Shown: positions 1 to 10,859 of the stretch, piece by piece
Position numbering within the stretch: the first letter of the stretch is position 1
How the letters are laid out: each line of letters starts with the position of its first letter
Assembly: GCA_902702965.1 (NCBI GenBank)
Contig: CACRXP010000148.1
Location: 581,613-645,612 of the forward strand
Direction of reading: 5' to 3'
Source of the DNA: Spirometra erinaceieuropaei
Lineage: Eukaryota > Platyhelminthes > Cestoda > Diphyllobothriidea > Diphyllobothriidae
DNA: 64,000 bases
The notes under the pieces: generated by a model
What the model saw: the letters and a program-made list of their open reading frames with translations, nothing else
Database searches by the model: none
Told to the model about the DNA's origin: nothing
Translations under genes and position numbers: made by a program

Positions 1-493
1 GCTACAAGGATGAGCGAATCTCTATGTTACTGGTTACTCAATGTCAATCGTATTTTCACTGGATGGGGCACGCCACAGAAAGTGGTTATCAATGAAGTCG
101 GCCATGGTAATGCCAGTTCGGTCCTCGGTCCTCGTGCACGAGGGACCATGTCTTCATCAAAACAACAAAAGGGCGGCCTAGATCCCACCCGCTTCAGTTA
201 AGTGGGGTCGTTTTCTATGCAATTGTCATTTCTTCTAAAGGAATTACACTCAGTCTGTTCGGATGAGTAAGGCCTTCCATATTGAGAACATTGTTCACAG
301 TCAGTCGTACAGAAAACAGTTCTAATAGGACATGAACTTGTAGAATACAGACGGACCTCTCCTGCGGATATTTATGCCAGTCAACTCCATAGGATCAAAT
401 TGGCCAGAACATCATGGAGAAAGTTGGACCACCATGCTGGACGCAAGGACAGTGACTTGTGCGTGAATTAGTTCACATCTTGGAGAGTATGGT

Positions 494-855
494 TCAAGAC
501 CAAGACAACAGACACTGCATTAGATGAAGACTAAGATGTAGAAGAGCAGTGTATCGCAACACCAGTAAAGTCCTTCTCGGGAATGTCTGCATAGCGCAAG
601 GATTCACCACAACGTATACCACCTTCAGCATACGGACGACAAGAAGGCTACAAGGATGAGCGAATCTCTCTGTTACTGGTGACTCAATGTCAACCGTATT
701 TTCAGTGGATGGCGCATGCCACAGAAAGTGGTTATGAATGAAGTAGGCCATGGTAATGCCAGTTCGGCCCTCGTGTGCGACGAGTCCACCGCGTGTCCTA
801 CACCATGGTGGGTAGCCCAACGTCCTAACCATTGAGCCACGGTCTCGTTGTCCTA
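494..855 (-). repeat. tRNA-derived SINE-like repeat (family 2)
   Basis: Read on the minus strand, the head contains TGGCTCAATGGTTAGG, a good match to a tRNA D-arm and polymerase III A box. It is followed about 50 bases later by a poor B-box-like stretch. The body is shared with copies at 20992-21360, 33190-33510 and 57780-58070, and a headless copy lies at 1-170. An open frame of about 112 codons crosses the body here and in one other copy but is broken elsewhere, so I do not call it a gene. The SINE assignment is inference from the A box. Confidence 0.4.
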
Positions 856-2871
856 TCGGTTGTGATCGTGCATATTAACTGTGGTAGAGGGGCACTTACC
901 AATCGCTCACGGGAAGTTTTCGTCCCCTTGTGTCTTTTAGTTTAATATAGGGCCCATGAGGTTAGTTACACAGCGACGATGAACATATGCGAAATGGAGC
1001 ATTAACAAAGGCAACAGAGGCTTGGACGTCCATTTCTGGTTTACTTGTCGTCATCCGCCTGCCAAAACCTCTAAATAAGTCAGTAGCCAATGTGGGTGTT
1101 GTGGATACAATGGTGGGCGTTTCGAGAGCCAATGAAAGGACGGAGTTTTTCTTGAGTTATCCCGGGAAGCAGAACGCATTACGATATTCAGGAGTGACTG
1201 TGCTGGTTATTGCTAACAATACGCATGAAAATCTATACTTGCAAGTCCCACGACTGTCAGTTTAATTCAGGAAAAGTCGTCCGCATGGATATTTGAGTAA
1301 ACCCAAAGGCGTGCGTTCGAATCCGAAAATGAGAGGTACGACAAGACTTCCAGCTGCACTAGATGGTGTTGCACGATAACCAAGATATATGGCAAAGGGG
1401 TAAGGGTGAAACATATCTGCAACTCGGGATGTCAACTTTGACATGCCAGAGGAGAACGCAACAGGTCGCAGGCGCAGACCAACTGCATTCTGCATCGAAA
1501 CTCTGCGCCCCAAAAGCAACAATCCAGGAAGGAAACTTTTGGCACGACTACCCTGACATCTATGAGATGAAAGCGGACGAACAGTAGCAGGGATGAAAGA
1601 CGACTGATCGCGAATGCTATTGGCAGAAATCGGACGAGCAAATTGTGAGCAGGAGTCAACCCGCCCTGATGATTGTAAACATTGCTGAATCTACCAGATG
1701 AAGACTAAACGTTGGACAGTTAGCTGGGCATGCATCAGGATATATCCGCAAACATTTGTCAGACGTAACTGGAGTCCAGAATATTTCAGCAAAAAGGAAA
1801 GCAGAAAGGTGCCTCAACGTTTTATACAAATGCACAGAGCAAGGTCGAACATATTCGACGGCGTAAACTTGCCTGTTTGATAACGTTGATGGAAAAATAT
1901 AAATGCAAATTAACACAACTCCACGACCATGATGGATGTGATTCAGCCTATTTGAGTGCACTGTACTCTAAGAATTTGGAAGGAATCGCTAATTTCGTAC
2001 GGCTTGGTAATGCCTGCATCAGCTAGAAGGTGTTCTCCCCAGGAACAGTGTTTGTCAGATCTCAGCAGTCACAAGACGACCTCGCACAATGCGCAGATCC
2101 ATACTAGGTAACTCTGTCGCACTCCAAGACATCAAACAGGTGGGTACCATGCGATTCCCTGGCATCCAGCAATCCGACTTTTTAGCCCTTATCTGGCATT
2201 CTCGGCCAGAATCCTCATGAGTCTCATGACCTCTGCGCTTTCGTCTGTGAATATGGTCACCGTTGATTGGGTAGAATTAGAGCGGGAGCAGCAGAGGGAG
2301 GCGTAGGCAAGGTTGAGCACTTGAAGAAAAAAAATGTGCTAGCCGGGAGAGGTTTGTTTAGATGCTGATGCTTCGAAGAGATTTGTCAGTTCTTCATTGT
2401 CATGGCGTAAAATGCACTTAGTCGACCAGAAACCTCAAGTGGCATGTTACATTGGTCGGCCTCATGCCAATCTGAAGGGCCAGTACGCCGAAATACATGG
2501 GGTAACAGCGCAAACGCATATTCCCAAAAGAAGAACTGATTTTTCTCTAAAGTTCAGTTCGCTCTTCAACAAGGAGGCTTTGCCCACTTAAGATGAGGTC
2601 GTCCGTGGCTTCGACCTCAGTGAGTTACTGCCGGAATAACGATAAATCTCAAAGGGGAGAGGATGTTTGGAAGGAAATCACCTCTTCCAAAAATCCAAAT
2701 GGGCAAGGATAGGATATGTAACCCCTCCTGCGTGGTTGATCAAAAGCCTATCTTCACAGTTAAGTTAGGTGTGCTTCATAATGGTTTGCATGACAGTAGG
2801 TTGGGATAGGAGTTATATAGGAGGCAGATTTTGATTTCCGATAGCGGTATCGATATTAAAGTTGCCTGTTT

Positions 2872-3005
2872 TAGGCACAAGGTTAGGGTTTGGGTAACGG
2901 TTAGAATTGGTTATTTGGGTTGTTCTTGGGACTAGGGTTGCCAGGCTTGGCCTGTGGTTCGTATTAGGGGCTAATGCTAGGATTAGGGTTTAAGGGCTCG
3001 GCTAA
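2872..3005 (+). repeat. Degenerate TTAGGG-type tract
   Basis: Several units of GGTTAGGG, TAGGGTT and GATTAGGG type are interspersed with other sequence. TTAGGG is the flatworm telomere repeat, but here it is scattered and degenerate, so this is an interstitial relic and not a chromosome end. The equivalent tract occurs at 23383-23505 and 60068-60192. Confidence 0.55.
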
Positions 3006-3269
3006 AAGTTAGTGATTTCCCATTGAAGGCATGACCATAGCTGGCGTTATTTATGTGGCCTAGTACGGTCTCCCAAAGGACTCACGTACTATACCCTTGC
3101 TATGCTGTTTGCAGAATATACAATATGGCTTAAATCCACCGTTAAATTTTATGAACCCCAAATGTTTTCCTCTTGTTAGTGTGGAGAAATTCCTGATTTT
3201 CCGTACACGGAAAATGCCCAGCCTGTAATTTGGAAACCCTGAATGCAAGTGCGACGGCAGATCAGGTTA

Positions 3270-3665
3270 AAAATCATTCGGGAATCGGGGAAGAATTTTA
3301 ATCCGTCTCATAATCCTTTTCAAGTACAAAATTTGAAGAAGACGTAATTTCCTACCGAATAAGCAAAATAATGTGTATTTTATGCATGTTTTCTATGAAG
3401 TGTGTTTAAATTTAAAGACCGCCAAAAGTCAATGGGCGAAATTCATGCCACACAAATAGTCATTTTTTACAAAGCTTAGTTTTCTCAGGCAGTCGGAAAG
3501 AAGTTTGTTTGAAACGTTACACCCTGCAAAAATTGATTTATCTTGACATTATGCTGCAGCCTGATTTATATTACAACCCTACTAAAGTAATTTTTCGGGT
3601 CGAAAACACGGTTCGGAATTTCAGCTAACATTTCATGAGTTAGCACATCTACTGTATTTGCAAGT
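3270..3665 (+). repeat. Half of a dispersed palindromic repeat (M family)
   Basis: The stretch runs from a TCATAATCC-type motif, through GCATGTTTTCT and CATTTTTTACAAAG motifs, to a terminal TTTCAGCTAACATTTCATGA motif and AGCACATCTACTGTA. The same series of landmarks, in either orientation, recurs many times in the window. The matching copy in the other P block is at about 60470-60850. No coding capacity is visible. Between 3665 and 4000 I see no gene. Confidence 0.5.
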
Positions 3666-4008
3666 CGCCTTGCGTTCCTTGTACGTTAGACCTGAAATAT
3701 AATATAGATTATTTTTATTTGCTCATTTGTACGTTGCCGAGCGGAGATAAAACTCCCAGACTTTGAACTTCTCCGTGATGAAATAAGCAAAGCGACCTAC
3801 ATGAATACCAGAATCACCTAGTTAGTAGGTGTTTATAGTGCTTGCTGCATTAGAACAGATAGTAATTAAGGAAGGCCGATAATCATCTGGTTGGTTCTAA
3901 ATTTATTGCTTGGGAGGTCAGCTTACTGGATCACAATTTGTATACTCCGTAAGTTTCGATATGCTGGGCAGGTAACTAGACCCAAATGGGACTAAAATTA
4001 CAGCTCCC

Positions 4009-4090
4009 GGTGGAGTCTCATAGTTCAAGTGGTTTGAATTTTGGCTGTGCTCAAGTCTTGTCCTTGCTATCGTAGTTTCAAATACCACCG
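4009..4090 (+). repeat. tRNA-derived SINE head (family 1)
   Basis: TAGTTCAAGTGGTTTGA fits a tRNA D-arm and A box. About 50 bases downstream TAGTTTCAAATACCACC fits a T-arm and B box. GGTGG at the start can pair with CCACC at the end like an acceptor stem. It has no 3' CCA and mismatches elsewhere, so it is a tRNA-derived repeat and not a tRNA gene. Sister copies lie at 61183-61265 and 62164-62250. The minus-strand open frame over this stretch is incidental. Confidence 0.55.
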
Positions 4091-4154
4091 ATGCCGCGGA
4101 CATTTTCACAGTTCAGTCCCAGGAATAATAATATGAATATTTTTAGTTGTTTTA

Positions 4155-4741
4155 CTAAGCACACCTATTGGTGCCGACAATGCAGGCGGAAAAATATTCT
4201 TCTTTGAGGCGTGCAAATTCTGCATCCAGTGTGTCATTGGAGCAAATGTTCCTAGCCCTTTGGAAAAGAGCGTATACCAAGTTACGTTTCCATTGGATAG
4301 GTACAAATCTCAAAAAATGCAAGTAATGTCCCTTCCAAGTATTTTTATGGAAGACGGAACGTCTTATGTAACCATCTTCCTTTCTAAACATAAGAACATC
4401 CAGAAAAGATAGTTGGTTGTTTAGTTCCTTCTCCATTTTAAGTTTGATCTTTGGATGCAGCTTATTCATAATAGAAAGCAGTTCTTCAGCCTCTCTAATG
4501 TCCTTAACAATAGCGAAAACATCATCCACGTATCTTTTGTAGAGTGGCAGCATATTCAATTTGGCGGACACTTTTTCTTCTAGATGACCCATAAAGATGT
4601 CAGCAAAGGTGGGGCCAAGGGGACTCCCCATTGCCACTCTACTTAAGCGAGGATATCCCGCACGGTTCATCCACAAATACAGCAACACTACACGGCCAAA
4701 ATGAACAGAACATTTAGCTCCGAAAAAGCCCGTCTTTATAT
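4155..4741 (-). pseudogene. Penelope-like element 1, inverted reverse-transcriptase fragment
   Basis: This is the C-terminal half of a Penelope-like reverse transcriptase. Visible motifs on the minus strand are VAMGSPLGPTFADIFMG (motif B region), KRYVDDVFAIV (the catalytic YVDD, at about 4521-4532) and NNQLSFLDVLMFRK further on. The fingers and the first catalytic aspartate region are missing, so it cannot be a working polymerase. In this family the reverse transcriptase is normally followed on the same strand by the GIY-YIG endonuclease. Here the endonuclease (4745-5217) lies immediately beside it on the opposite strand, so the two halves are head to head. The open frame continues to 4898 only because it reads the antisense of the endonuclease; that part is not real. 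The reading frame after ALFQ also departs from the sister copy at 62412, which is frameshifted there. Confidence 0.85.
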
Positions 4742-4744
4742 CTT

Positions 4745-5217
4745 TGCTCTTTAAGGGCGACAATATTTTAAATACTATCAAACGACGGCTACGGTCCGCC
4801 ATCGAAAGGACATACAATGCCGCCGAACTAGTAGTATGCAGTCCTACTAAGCCACTTCCGATTCCACGGGCAAAGGATGCCCTGCCAATGCACGCCACTT
4901 CAAATTGTGTTTATGAATTCACATGCACTTGCGGATGCAAGTACATTGGGCGAACGCAAAGGCAGTTGGCAGCAAGGTCTATTGAGCACCTGCCCAGGTG
5001 GCTTCTAAGACAAGAAAATAAGATCCCGCGTTCCTCCATTACGAAACACCTACTTGATACTGGTCACTCCGTCGACCCCACAACTTCCTTCCGAGTACTT
5101 GTTCGGGCGCGAACAACTCGGACTTTGCGTTACCTGGAGGCGGCCTATATACGACGAGTGAAACCAGATCTTTGTAAACAATTGGAACACGTGGTTAACC
5201 TAACATTGCCATGGTAG
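4745..5217 (+). pseudogene. Penelope-like element 1, GIY-YIG endonuclease domain
   Basis: This is the C-terminal linker and endonuclease of a Penelope-like retroelement. From the start, FKGDNILNTIKRRL is the linker that follows the reverse transcriptase in these elements. CVYEFTCTCGCKYIGR carries the Y...YIG core with the cysteine cluster typical of the family. RQLAARSIEHLPRWL supplies the conserved Arg and Glu-His region, and RSSITKHLLDTGHSVDP and VNLTLPW close the domain. The frame is open for about 157 codons and nearly identical to 62884-63378. There is no proper start because the reverse transcriptase is inverted upstream, so it is an orphan domain. The predicted ribozyme at 5422-5499 follows about 200 bases after the stop, which is where the 3' terminal repeat of such an element should be. 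Confidence 0.85.
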
Positions 5218-5421
5218 CCTCTAGCTCCATGATTTCCCCCTCTCTCCTCTCATTTTTGCTCTTTAACGTTCCCCTTTTTTCACTTTCTTCCCCTACGGTG
5301 TTTGAGTTACTAACTTTATCGATTAGCCAGCTTTGCCCAAAACCCTGACCTTGCTGTTTCTGCATTGATTTTCTGCACGAATTCAAATCTGTTGTATTCT
5401 TCTCACTCGCTATCTGTCTTA

Positions 5422-5499
5422 TGAAGCGACAGAACGCAGCTGAAGAGCCGTCGCGAAATTTTTTGGTACCAATAAATCCTGCCCTTCATGCCTGCTTCA
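5422..5499 (+). ncRNA. Predicted type I hammerhead ribozyme at the Penelope-like element 3' end
   Basis: All invariant hammerhead parts are present in order. CTGAAGA is at 5440-5446, a short stem II (GC, loop CGTC, GC) at 5447-5454, and GAAA at 5455-5458. Stem III is formed by ATTTTTTGG and CCAATAAAT with one mismatch, ending at 5477. C5478 is the expected cleavage nucleotide. Stem I is GCAG (5436-5439) with CTGC (5479-5482), then after an internal loop TGAAGC (5422-5427) with GCTTCA (5494-5499). The ends open from stem I, so it is type I. Hammerheads in the terminal repeats of Penelope-like elements are established. The alternative block B copy near 38860 continues the flanking sequence without this motif, so the element ends at about 5499. 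An AATAAA lies inside stem III. Confidence 0.75.
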
Positions 5500-5548
5500 A
5501 TACCATTCAAGTCTGAACAGCATCACAGCAAGTCGACGAAGTGCGCGA

Positions 5549-5757
5549 TGCTGACTCCCCCGAGACTGTTATTTCGTTACATTAGGTGGTGGAATGAATG
5601 TCCGAATTCAGCTGAATTATTAAAGTATACGATATGCACATGAAATGTTTGGTCAGAAGGAAGTCGGAACACCGAACGGGGATAGCGGCAAGTTCATTTC
5701 CTCGTCTCTTTCAAAATTCATTGCTCTATCATCTTGTCACGTATAACACCCAACCAA
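5549..5757 (+). pseudogene. Broken exon 1 relative of the Ser/Pro-rich gene
   Basis: The translation begins MLTPPRLLFRYIRWWNE, matching MLSPTRMLRRYIKWWND of the intact gene, then stops after about 30 codons. The later part (MFGQKEVGTPN, then a Ser-rich stretch) is homologous but in another frame. At the position of the functional 5' splice site (AGCA followed by GTAAGT in block C) this copy has GC in place of GT. It is a decayed paralog. The matching second-exon relative starts near 6215. Confidence 0.65.
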
Positions 5758-6214
5758 CATATAAAACCCATGCTAAAGAAGCGACCTAGGTTTTTATAAC
5801 TATGGGCATATGCGTCGCACTAGGTCTTTGTCCATACATATCCTGACAAACATAATCTGAGTGTTTAAATAGAGTTATGTTACTCAAACAGTGTAAACGT
5901 CATTTACAGCAGATGCGCAACGTGAATGGAATATATTGGCGTAATGCGACACGATCATTCGCATAACACACCTACTTAAATAATATTTTTGAATAGAACA
6001 CGCATTTGGAAATTTCGGCTAACATTTCATGACATAGCATATATACTGCATCCAATATGGACGCTCTAGGATGAAAGGTCTACGCAAATTTATCAATCAT
6101 TATTTCGCCGGTAGCAATAGATGTAATGGCTTTCAAAAATTTGTTGTAAAGCATGGCTAACTTCCTCACTACAGGTCAGATTTCACTTAATGGATTTTCT
6201 TAATTTTTCTTCTA

Positions 6215-6700
6215 GCCTCTAGTGGATCAGCACCCCATACGTATTAATGGTCGACCCGTGGAACCCCTGTTACCACAACTACCCTAGCAACTGTATCTAC
6301 ATTTCCAGTGAGCTGTAGGCACCGTAGAAGTGCCGACTGTAAGGAGGATTCCCTCATCGACCAGGACATCAGTTTTAACTCTGATACATCCATCTGAACA
6401 ACTGGCACCGCGTACACAGCTGTTAGATGGATACCGGCCACCACTAGGCTGCATGGGGAATTCTCCGGGCTGCTTCCATCAGTCGTACAAGCCTCACAGG
6501 TACAAAATTCCGTAAAGCCTCATTGGCTACTAGTATGTTCTATCATGATAAAGAGAGTTCGGGATCCTGGATGCTTATGTTGGGGATTACGCGTGGAGGT
6601 TAACGATGAGGACGATATCAATGAAGCGCAACTGCATGAACAACTTGGCTCACCTCCCCACTCTTTCTGGTTTGGAGGGGGGTTGGTTTGTGCTAAACAA
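6215..6700 (+). pseudogene. Broken exon 2 relative with an internal flip
   Basis: After a TTTTTCTTCTAG acceptor-like site the translation resembles the start of exon 2 of the intact gene, with QDISFNSDTSI then an in-frame TGA where the gene has Trp, then TTGTAYTAVRW. From about 6541 to 6700 the homology continues on the opposite strand: the minus strand reads ISSSSLTS and then NPQ.H.DPGP-like residues, corresponding to the downstream Ser-rich part of the exon. The fragment was therefore partly inverted in place. Block B copy 2 has the same structure at 39965-40540, so the flip predates the duplication. Confidence 0.55.
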
Positions 6701-6949
6701 TGCTTAGGTTGCCTTTCAGTGTGCTCGGCCGTCCATATTGGTCACATGATGCTTACATGGCTTAAGTAATTCAGGTCGGCCAAAAGACGTAGTCGATGTA
6801 GACTAGGACATGCATGCATAAAGCCCTTGTGCGATGCAAATCACTTTTTACTTATAATAGCTCAAATTACATCAAATTGTTGCTTTGGTGCTGCAGGGAA
6901 CAAGATGATGAAAGAATGAATTTTGAAAGATACGAGTGGACTTAATGCT

Positions 6950-7670
6950 ATCTGAGCTCGGTGCCAGTTGTCCATATGGATGTATCAGAGTTGAAGCTTA
7001 TGTCCCGTTCAATGCTAGATTCCTCCTTACTGTCCGCATTTCTACTGTCCTTAAAACTCGTGGGATTTGTAGATGAGGATGCTACGCTAAGTGTGCTAAC
7101 GGGAGATGCGTAATTGGGCCATTTGAACGTATTAGATTGTGATACACTAGGAACTATATGACAAGGTAAAGAAAATGGATTACGTGTAATTTGATCTTCA
7201 TTTAGGTAGAAGGTCATGAGTTAAAATAGATTCATGAAAGCCGACACCAATAACCTAAAATAATGCTTCTTTACGCCCAAGGTCATCCCTTATCCTCGGT
7301 CGTGCGTATTGGATAAGTGATGCTTAGCTGGCTTAAATAAAGCAAGTCGGTTAAAAAGATCGGTCACGGTAAGATAGAACATGCATGCATAAGGACCTTG
7401 TGCGATGCATATACCTTATTTATACTTGAATTACGTCATTTATACGGGCTCACATTATTGCTTAAGTGTTGTAGACGAGGAGATGAAGGAAAAATGAATC
7501 TTGAAAGTTACGAGGGACGGACTAAATGCTTTCTGAGTACGGGGTTCCGTCTTTATTCTGACTGAACATCCTACGGTCATAGGGTGTACTTAATGATCCA
7601 GCTACATCTGGATCCTCATTCCACCATCTGATGTAACGAAATAACATTCTCGTTGGGCTTAACATCTCGA
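6950..7670 (-). pseudogene. Second broken relative of the Ser/Pro-rich gene
   Basis: On the minus strand, exon 1-like sequence (RYIRWWNEDPDVAGS-type residues) lies at about 7670-7545 and exon 2-like sequence at about 7140-6950. The exon 2-like part follows a CATATAG acceptor and includes PVSTLSVASSSTNP, NADSKEESSIERDISFNSDT and WTTGTELR, then a stop. The Pro-rich body is absent. The donor GT of exon 1 is replaced by TT. It is a truncated paralog, with the sister copy at 42067-41346. Confidence 0.65.
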
Positions 7671-9329
7671 AGGTCGTCGAGTTGATTTGTGATGCACTTC
7701 AAGGGCTAAATTGTATTGAATGGTTTCGGGTCATACTGGACCTGAACAACGGCGCGGCTGCCCACCGGCGGTCACGTGTTGCGAAATAAGGTAATTCTTA
7801 AGTAAGCCAAATTGATGTAACTCAACCGTTTGATAAATAGACCGAGTTTCATGAGACATGCGGCTTCCGGTTCGCTCGCTGACCACTCTCATTGAATTTC
7901 TGACTGGCAGTTGGAATGTGATGGCCTCGCCCCCTCAGTTCTCCTGCAAAGAAACACCATCGGGCGTGTCTATTGTGACACCTCTGAGTCGGTTGTCACA
8001 CTGCCGCAGCTGGATCCGGTCATGGGCTTCCGGGTTCATGAACCATGGCGGACACGATGAGGATTGTGCTCGTTTTTCTCATGAATTTCTAACCCCTCTC
8101 CTAATCCGTCAGCACTGCACAACCACTTACTTCTGCAGTGTTTTGACTTTCTCATCACCCTCTGCCGTAAATCGACTACCACCTGTCAACATGAACCTGT
8201 CCTGAACTCTTCCACTGTCTTCCACGGTGCTTGTTTCCTTCCAAAAAAGCTCGGATTCTATGAAGTCCCCGCCCCCACCGTGCTTCATGTTCAGCAGTCT
8301 GTTTTACTGCTCCACCCACAGATCGTTGTTTTACCTCAAAATGTCAATTGCGAACATGTGAATATTACTACCATAGGCATGATGTATGCTAAAACGCTCC
8401 CGGACACCAGTATCATTTCCTACTTCATAAAACTTATCTTTCAATTCCATTGTACAATTGCTTGCTTCATGCAGACACCCAGACCAAAATTATGGTAAAT
8501 TATCGCACTGTTTAAACCAGTCTTCACATTGCACTAGTACATTCCTCCGGTCACTTCAAAATAAAGCTATTACTATTAATGATAGTAATGCCTATTCAGT
8601 CTTCTCTGTCTCTGTTGCTAGCTATCACCGATTATGGGATGCGGGCTCCGGGTTTGAGGTTGTCCCAATGGACCTTGGCTTAATTCAGACATTTGAGTGT
8701 AGGAAACCGGCAAGGAACATACCGTCGAACCAATGTCCCCTTAGCTGGGCCATTCAGTGACTGAAATGCAGAGAAACGCTTGTCTCGACTTTTGAATGAT
8801 GCGAATATTTGTAGTATGCTGATGTTGTTTTCTGTATCCTGGAGAAGACAAGCATCCTAGGAGCGTTAGAACATCAATGAGCGCTAGTCAGACATGTGTA
8901 ACAGTTGACTGAGAGATTGGAAAACTTGCTGATGACATCAACTCCTGCTTCCTCCTCATCAGAATGTCCCACCTCACGACCGTATGCGTTCTCCCCTCCC
9001 TACCACTCCAATGCTGGTTGCGACGTGATAATGCCGTGGAAATGCGAGTCCATTTGGATGTGGAGCGACCATCGAGACTCACACTACAAATACGTCCTAC
9101 CGACCTCCTTTAAGGATCAACAACTCAATCCACCGGCCCGGAAGGCTCTTTGTCACAGTCGACCGATCTGGAAAATAACAGTGAGGACTGAGATGGCAAT
9201 CCACGAGGCCAACCGGATCGGCGCCGCAAAAGCCAGAAGAGGGACTCGCAAGCTTCAGGTGCTGTAGGCTCACAACCCCAACATATCCAGTTCCTTCCAA
9301 CGAGTCCATGTTGTCAACGGACATTACGC

Positions 9330-10200
9330 CCTCCACCACCTTCATCATTCCTACTCCATCTCCACAAGGACGACGACGACGACTACCGCTATTTCCATCT
9401 CACCGCCAGTAAGAACACTCTCGATGGCCTGCCACCCACCACCATTTCATATGGGCGATACTGTCGAATGGCAGAGGATAAGTTAGGGGGAGGGGGCAAA
9501 TGGAGAATGTCTGCCACCTTTTCGTCGTGTAGATCGGCGATGAAATGGTGGAGGAGTAGACAGTCACGGTCTGTCTCCGGTAAGTTGGTGTGACCTCTGG
9601 TTGCCAGGCGTATTATGCACCCCGCAAAATTGTCTACGGTCTGTGTAGGGCATTGACGGAGGATGGCGAAACGTTGGTTGGCGACCCATGGGGCCTGTGG
9701 ATGGTCAAAGAGTTGAATGAGAATATTTGTGGCTCGGTTGAAGTCTGATGTGGGTTCGATTCCTGCGTCCAATGCACGTCGGCGAGCTGGGGGGATAAGA
9801 ACAGCAAAATGTAGCAAGTACGTTCGTATGGTGGAACGGTTAGGAGTAGGATTGAGAAATCACGCAAAAATTCACGGATGCTTTGATCTGTTTCATATAT
9901 CTCAAGTGCTAATAAGGGTCTGGGAGCGTAGGGGTCGGGGAGGTTTGTCGCGTGGATAGGATCTTGGCGGGGAAAAGGGGCGGAATGGGATTGGGGGCTG
10001 GTACGCTCACCGTCAGCCACCATTGTCATGTCCGTCTCGAACGGACCAGTTGGGAACGAAGAATTGTTATCTGTTGTCGACTGTTTCCTCTTCTTCCCAA
10101 TACGAGAATAAATTTGGCGCTCCGAACTCGGAGTATCTAACATTCTTTGCACACAGTCTGAATCGCATCGGAACTGAACGTGATGTTTTGATAGCACAGG
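9330..10200 (-). pseudogene. Decayed retrotransposon gag-like gene
   Basis: Two overlapping minus-strand frames together resemble a flatworm retrotransposon Gag matrix/capsid region. The first (10197-9820) includes YETDQSIREFLRDFSILLL and VPPYERTCY. The second, one base back, contains PPARRRALDAGIEPTSDF, LIQLFDHPQAPWVANQRFA, VDNFAGCIIRLATRGH and ETDRDCLLLHHFIADLHDEK. The break is a shift to the -1 frame and is shared with the copy at 47715-48481, so it predates the duplication. No protease or polymerase is recognisable downstream toward 8900. The family assignment is from memory of typical Gag patterns and is moderately sure. Confidence 0.6.
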
Positions 10201-10859
10201 CAGATTCCGATGAGGGAGTTTATTATAACAGAGCAGATAAACGCGTATAGACGTTAGTAGTAAGCAAGTAAGGAGTTGATCTCGAGAAGTAACGAATGGA
10301 GAAATTAATGGAAGAACACGTACATAAATAAGATTATAGGGTTAACTCCGGAAAACATGAAGGTGGTAAACAAAATGTAACAACGATTTACGAGAGAAGG
10401 AACATAAAACAAACGCGGATGGGACTTATCCGGTATGCAGGTCAGGGGTTTTGATTGGATCAATGTATCGAGCTTGGTCCGGGATTTTTCCCAAAATGAG
10501 TAGTCAGTTATTTATTAAACCAGGGTCGGAACCCTGTGCACTAGACTGTTATAAATGGCAAGGCTCCTTTTAATAATAAGTTTAAATCAATCAAATTTTA
10601 AATTGGGTATTGGAGTGTTCAGCATGGATAAGAAAGCGAGAGTTATCGTAAGGTGGCTAGCAGAGAGCAGAGCAGCAACATTTACAACAATTCTACTAGC
10701 AAGGAGAATTAGAACAGCGGGAATGGAAGAGGGGGAGAAAGGAAAAAAACGTAGACAAAGGCCAAGGAGAGAAAAATGGGAAAAAACGTTGAACAACACA
10801 CAATGGCAAATTAGTCAATGTGACAGTCATCTAAAAGAGGACTGAAATTCCGTGTGCCA

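Larger units (their letters stand above)
1..3010. repeat. Block A copy 0 of the large tandem unit
   Basis: This stretch recurs as the tail of each C block (from about 20600, 32780 and 57350). It has the same order of landmarks: a SINE-like piece, a segment around 960-1280, a segment around 1600-2150, and a degenerate TTAGGG-type tract near its end. The short open frames here, for example 987-1265, are not conserved in length between copies and look incidental. From 171 to 515 I see nothing recognisable, and the same holds for 860-2870 apart from membership of the repeat. No gene is supported. Confidence 0.8.
5500..10859. repeat. Block B copy 0
   Basis: This block recurs at 38860-49198, where it is interrupted by an LTR retrotransposon, and begins again at 63661. 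It contains broken relatives of the main gene in both orientations (5549-6700 and 6950-7670) and a decayed gag-like gene (9330-10200). Parts of it, for example 7860-8060, match the complementary strand of block C near 13740-13930. B and C are therefore old inverted paralogs inside the unit. The stretches 5760-6200, 7220-7540, 8060-9300 and 10200-10859 hold no gene that I can support. Confidence 0.75.

Noticed and set aside
494..832. 112-codon minus-strand open frame in the SINE-like repeat
   Set aside because: Broken in two of four copies and lying within a tRNA-derived repeat; no domain recognised.
4009..4090. Functional tRNA gene
   Set aside because: A and B boxes are recognisable but the cloverleaf has mismatches and the same sequence is dispersed with a repeat body.
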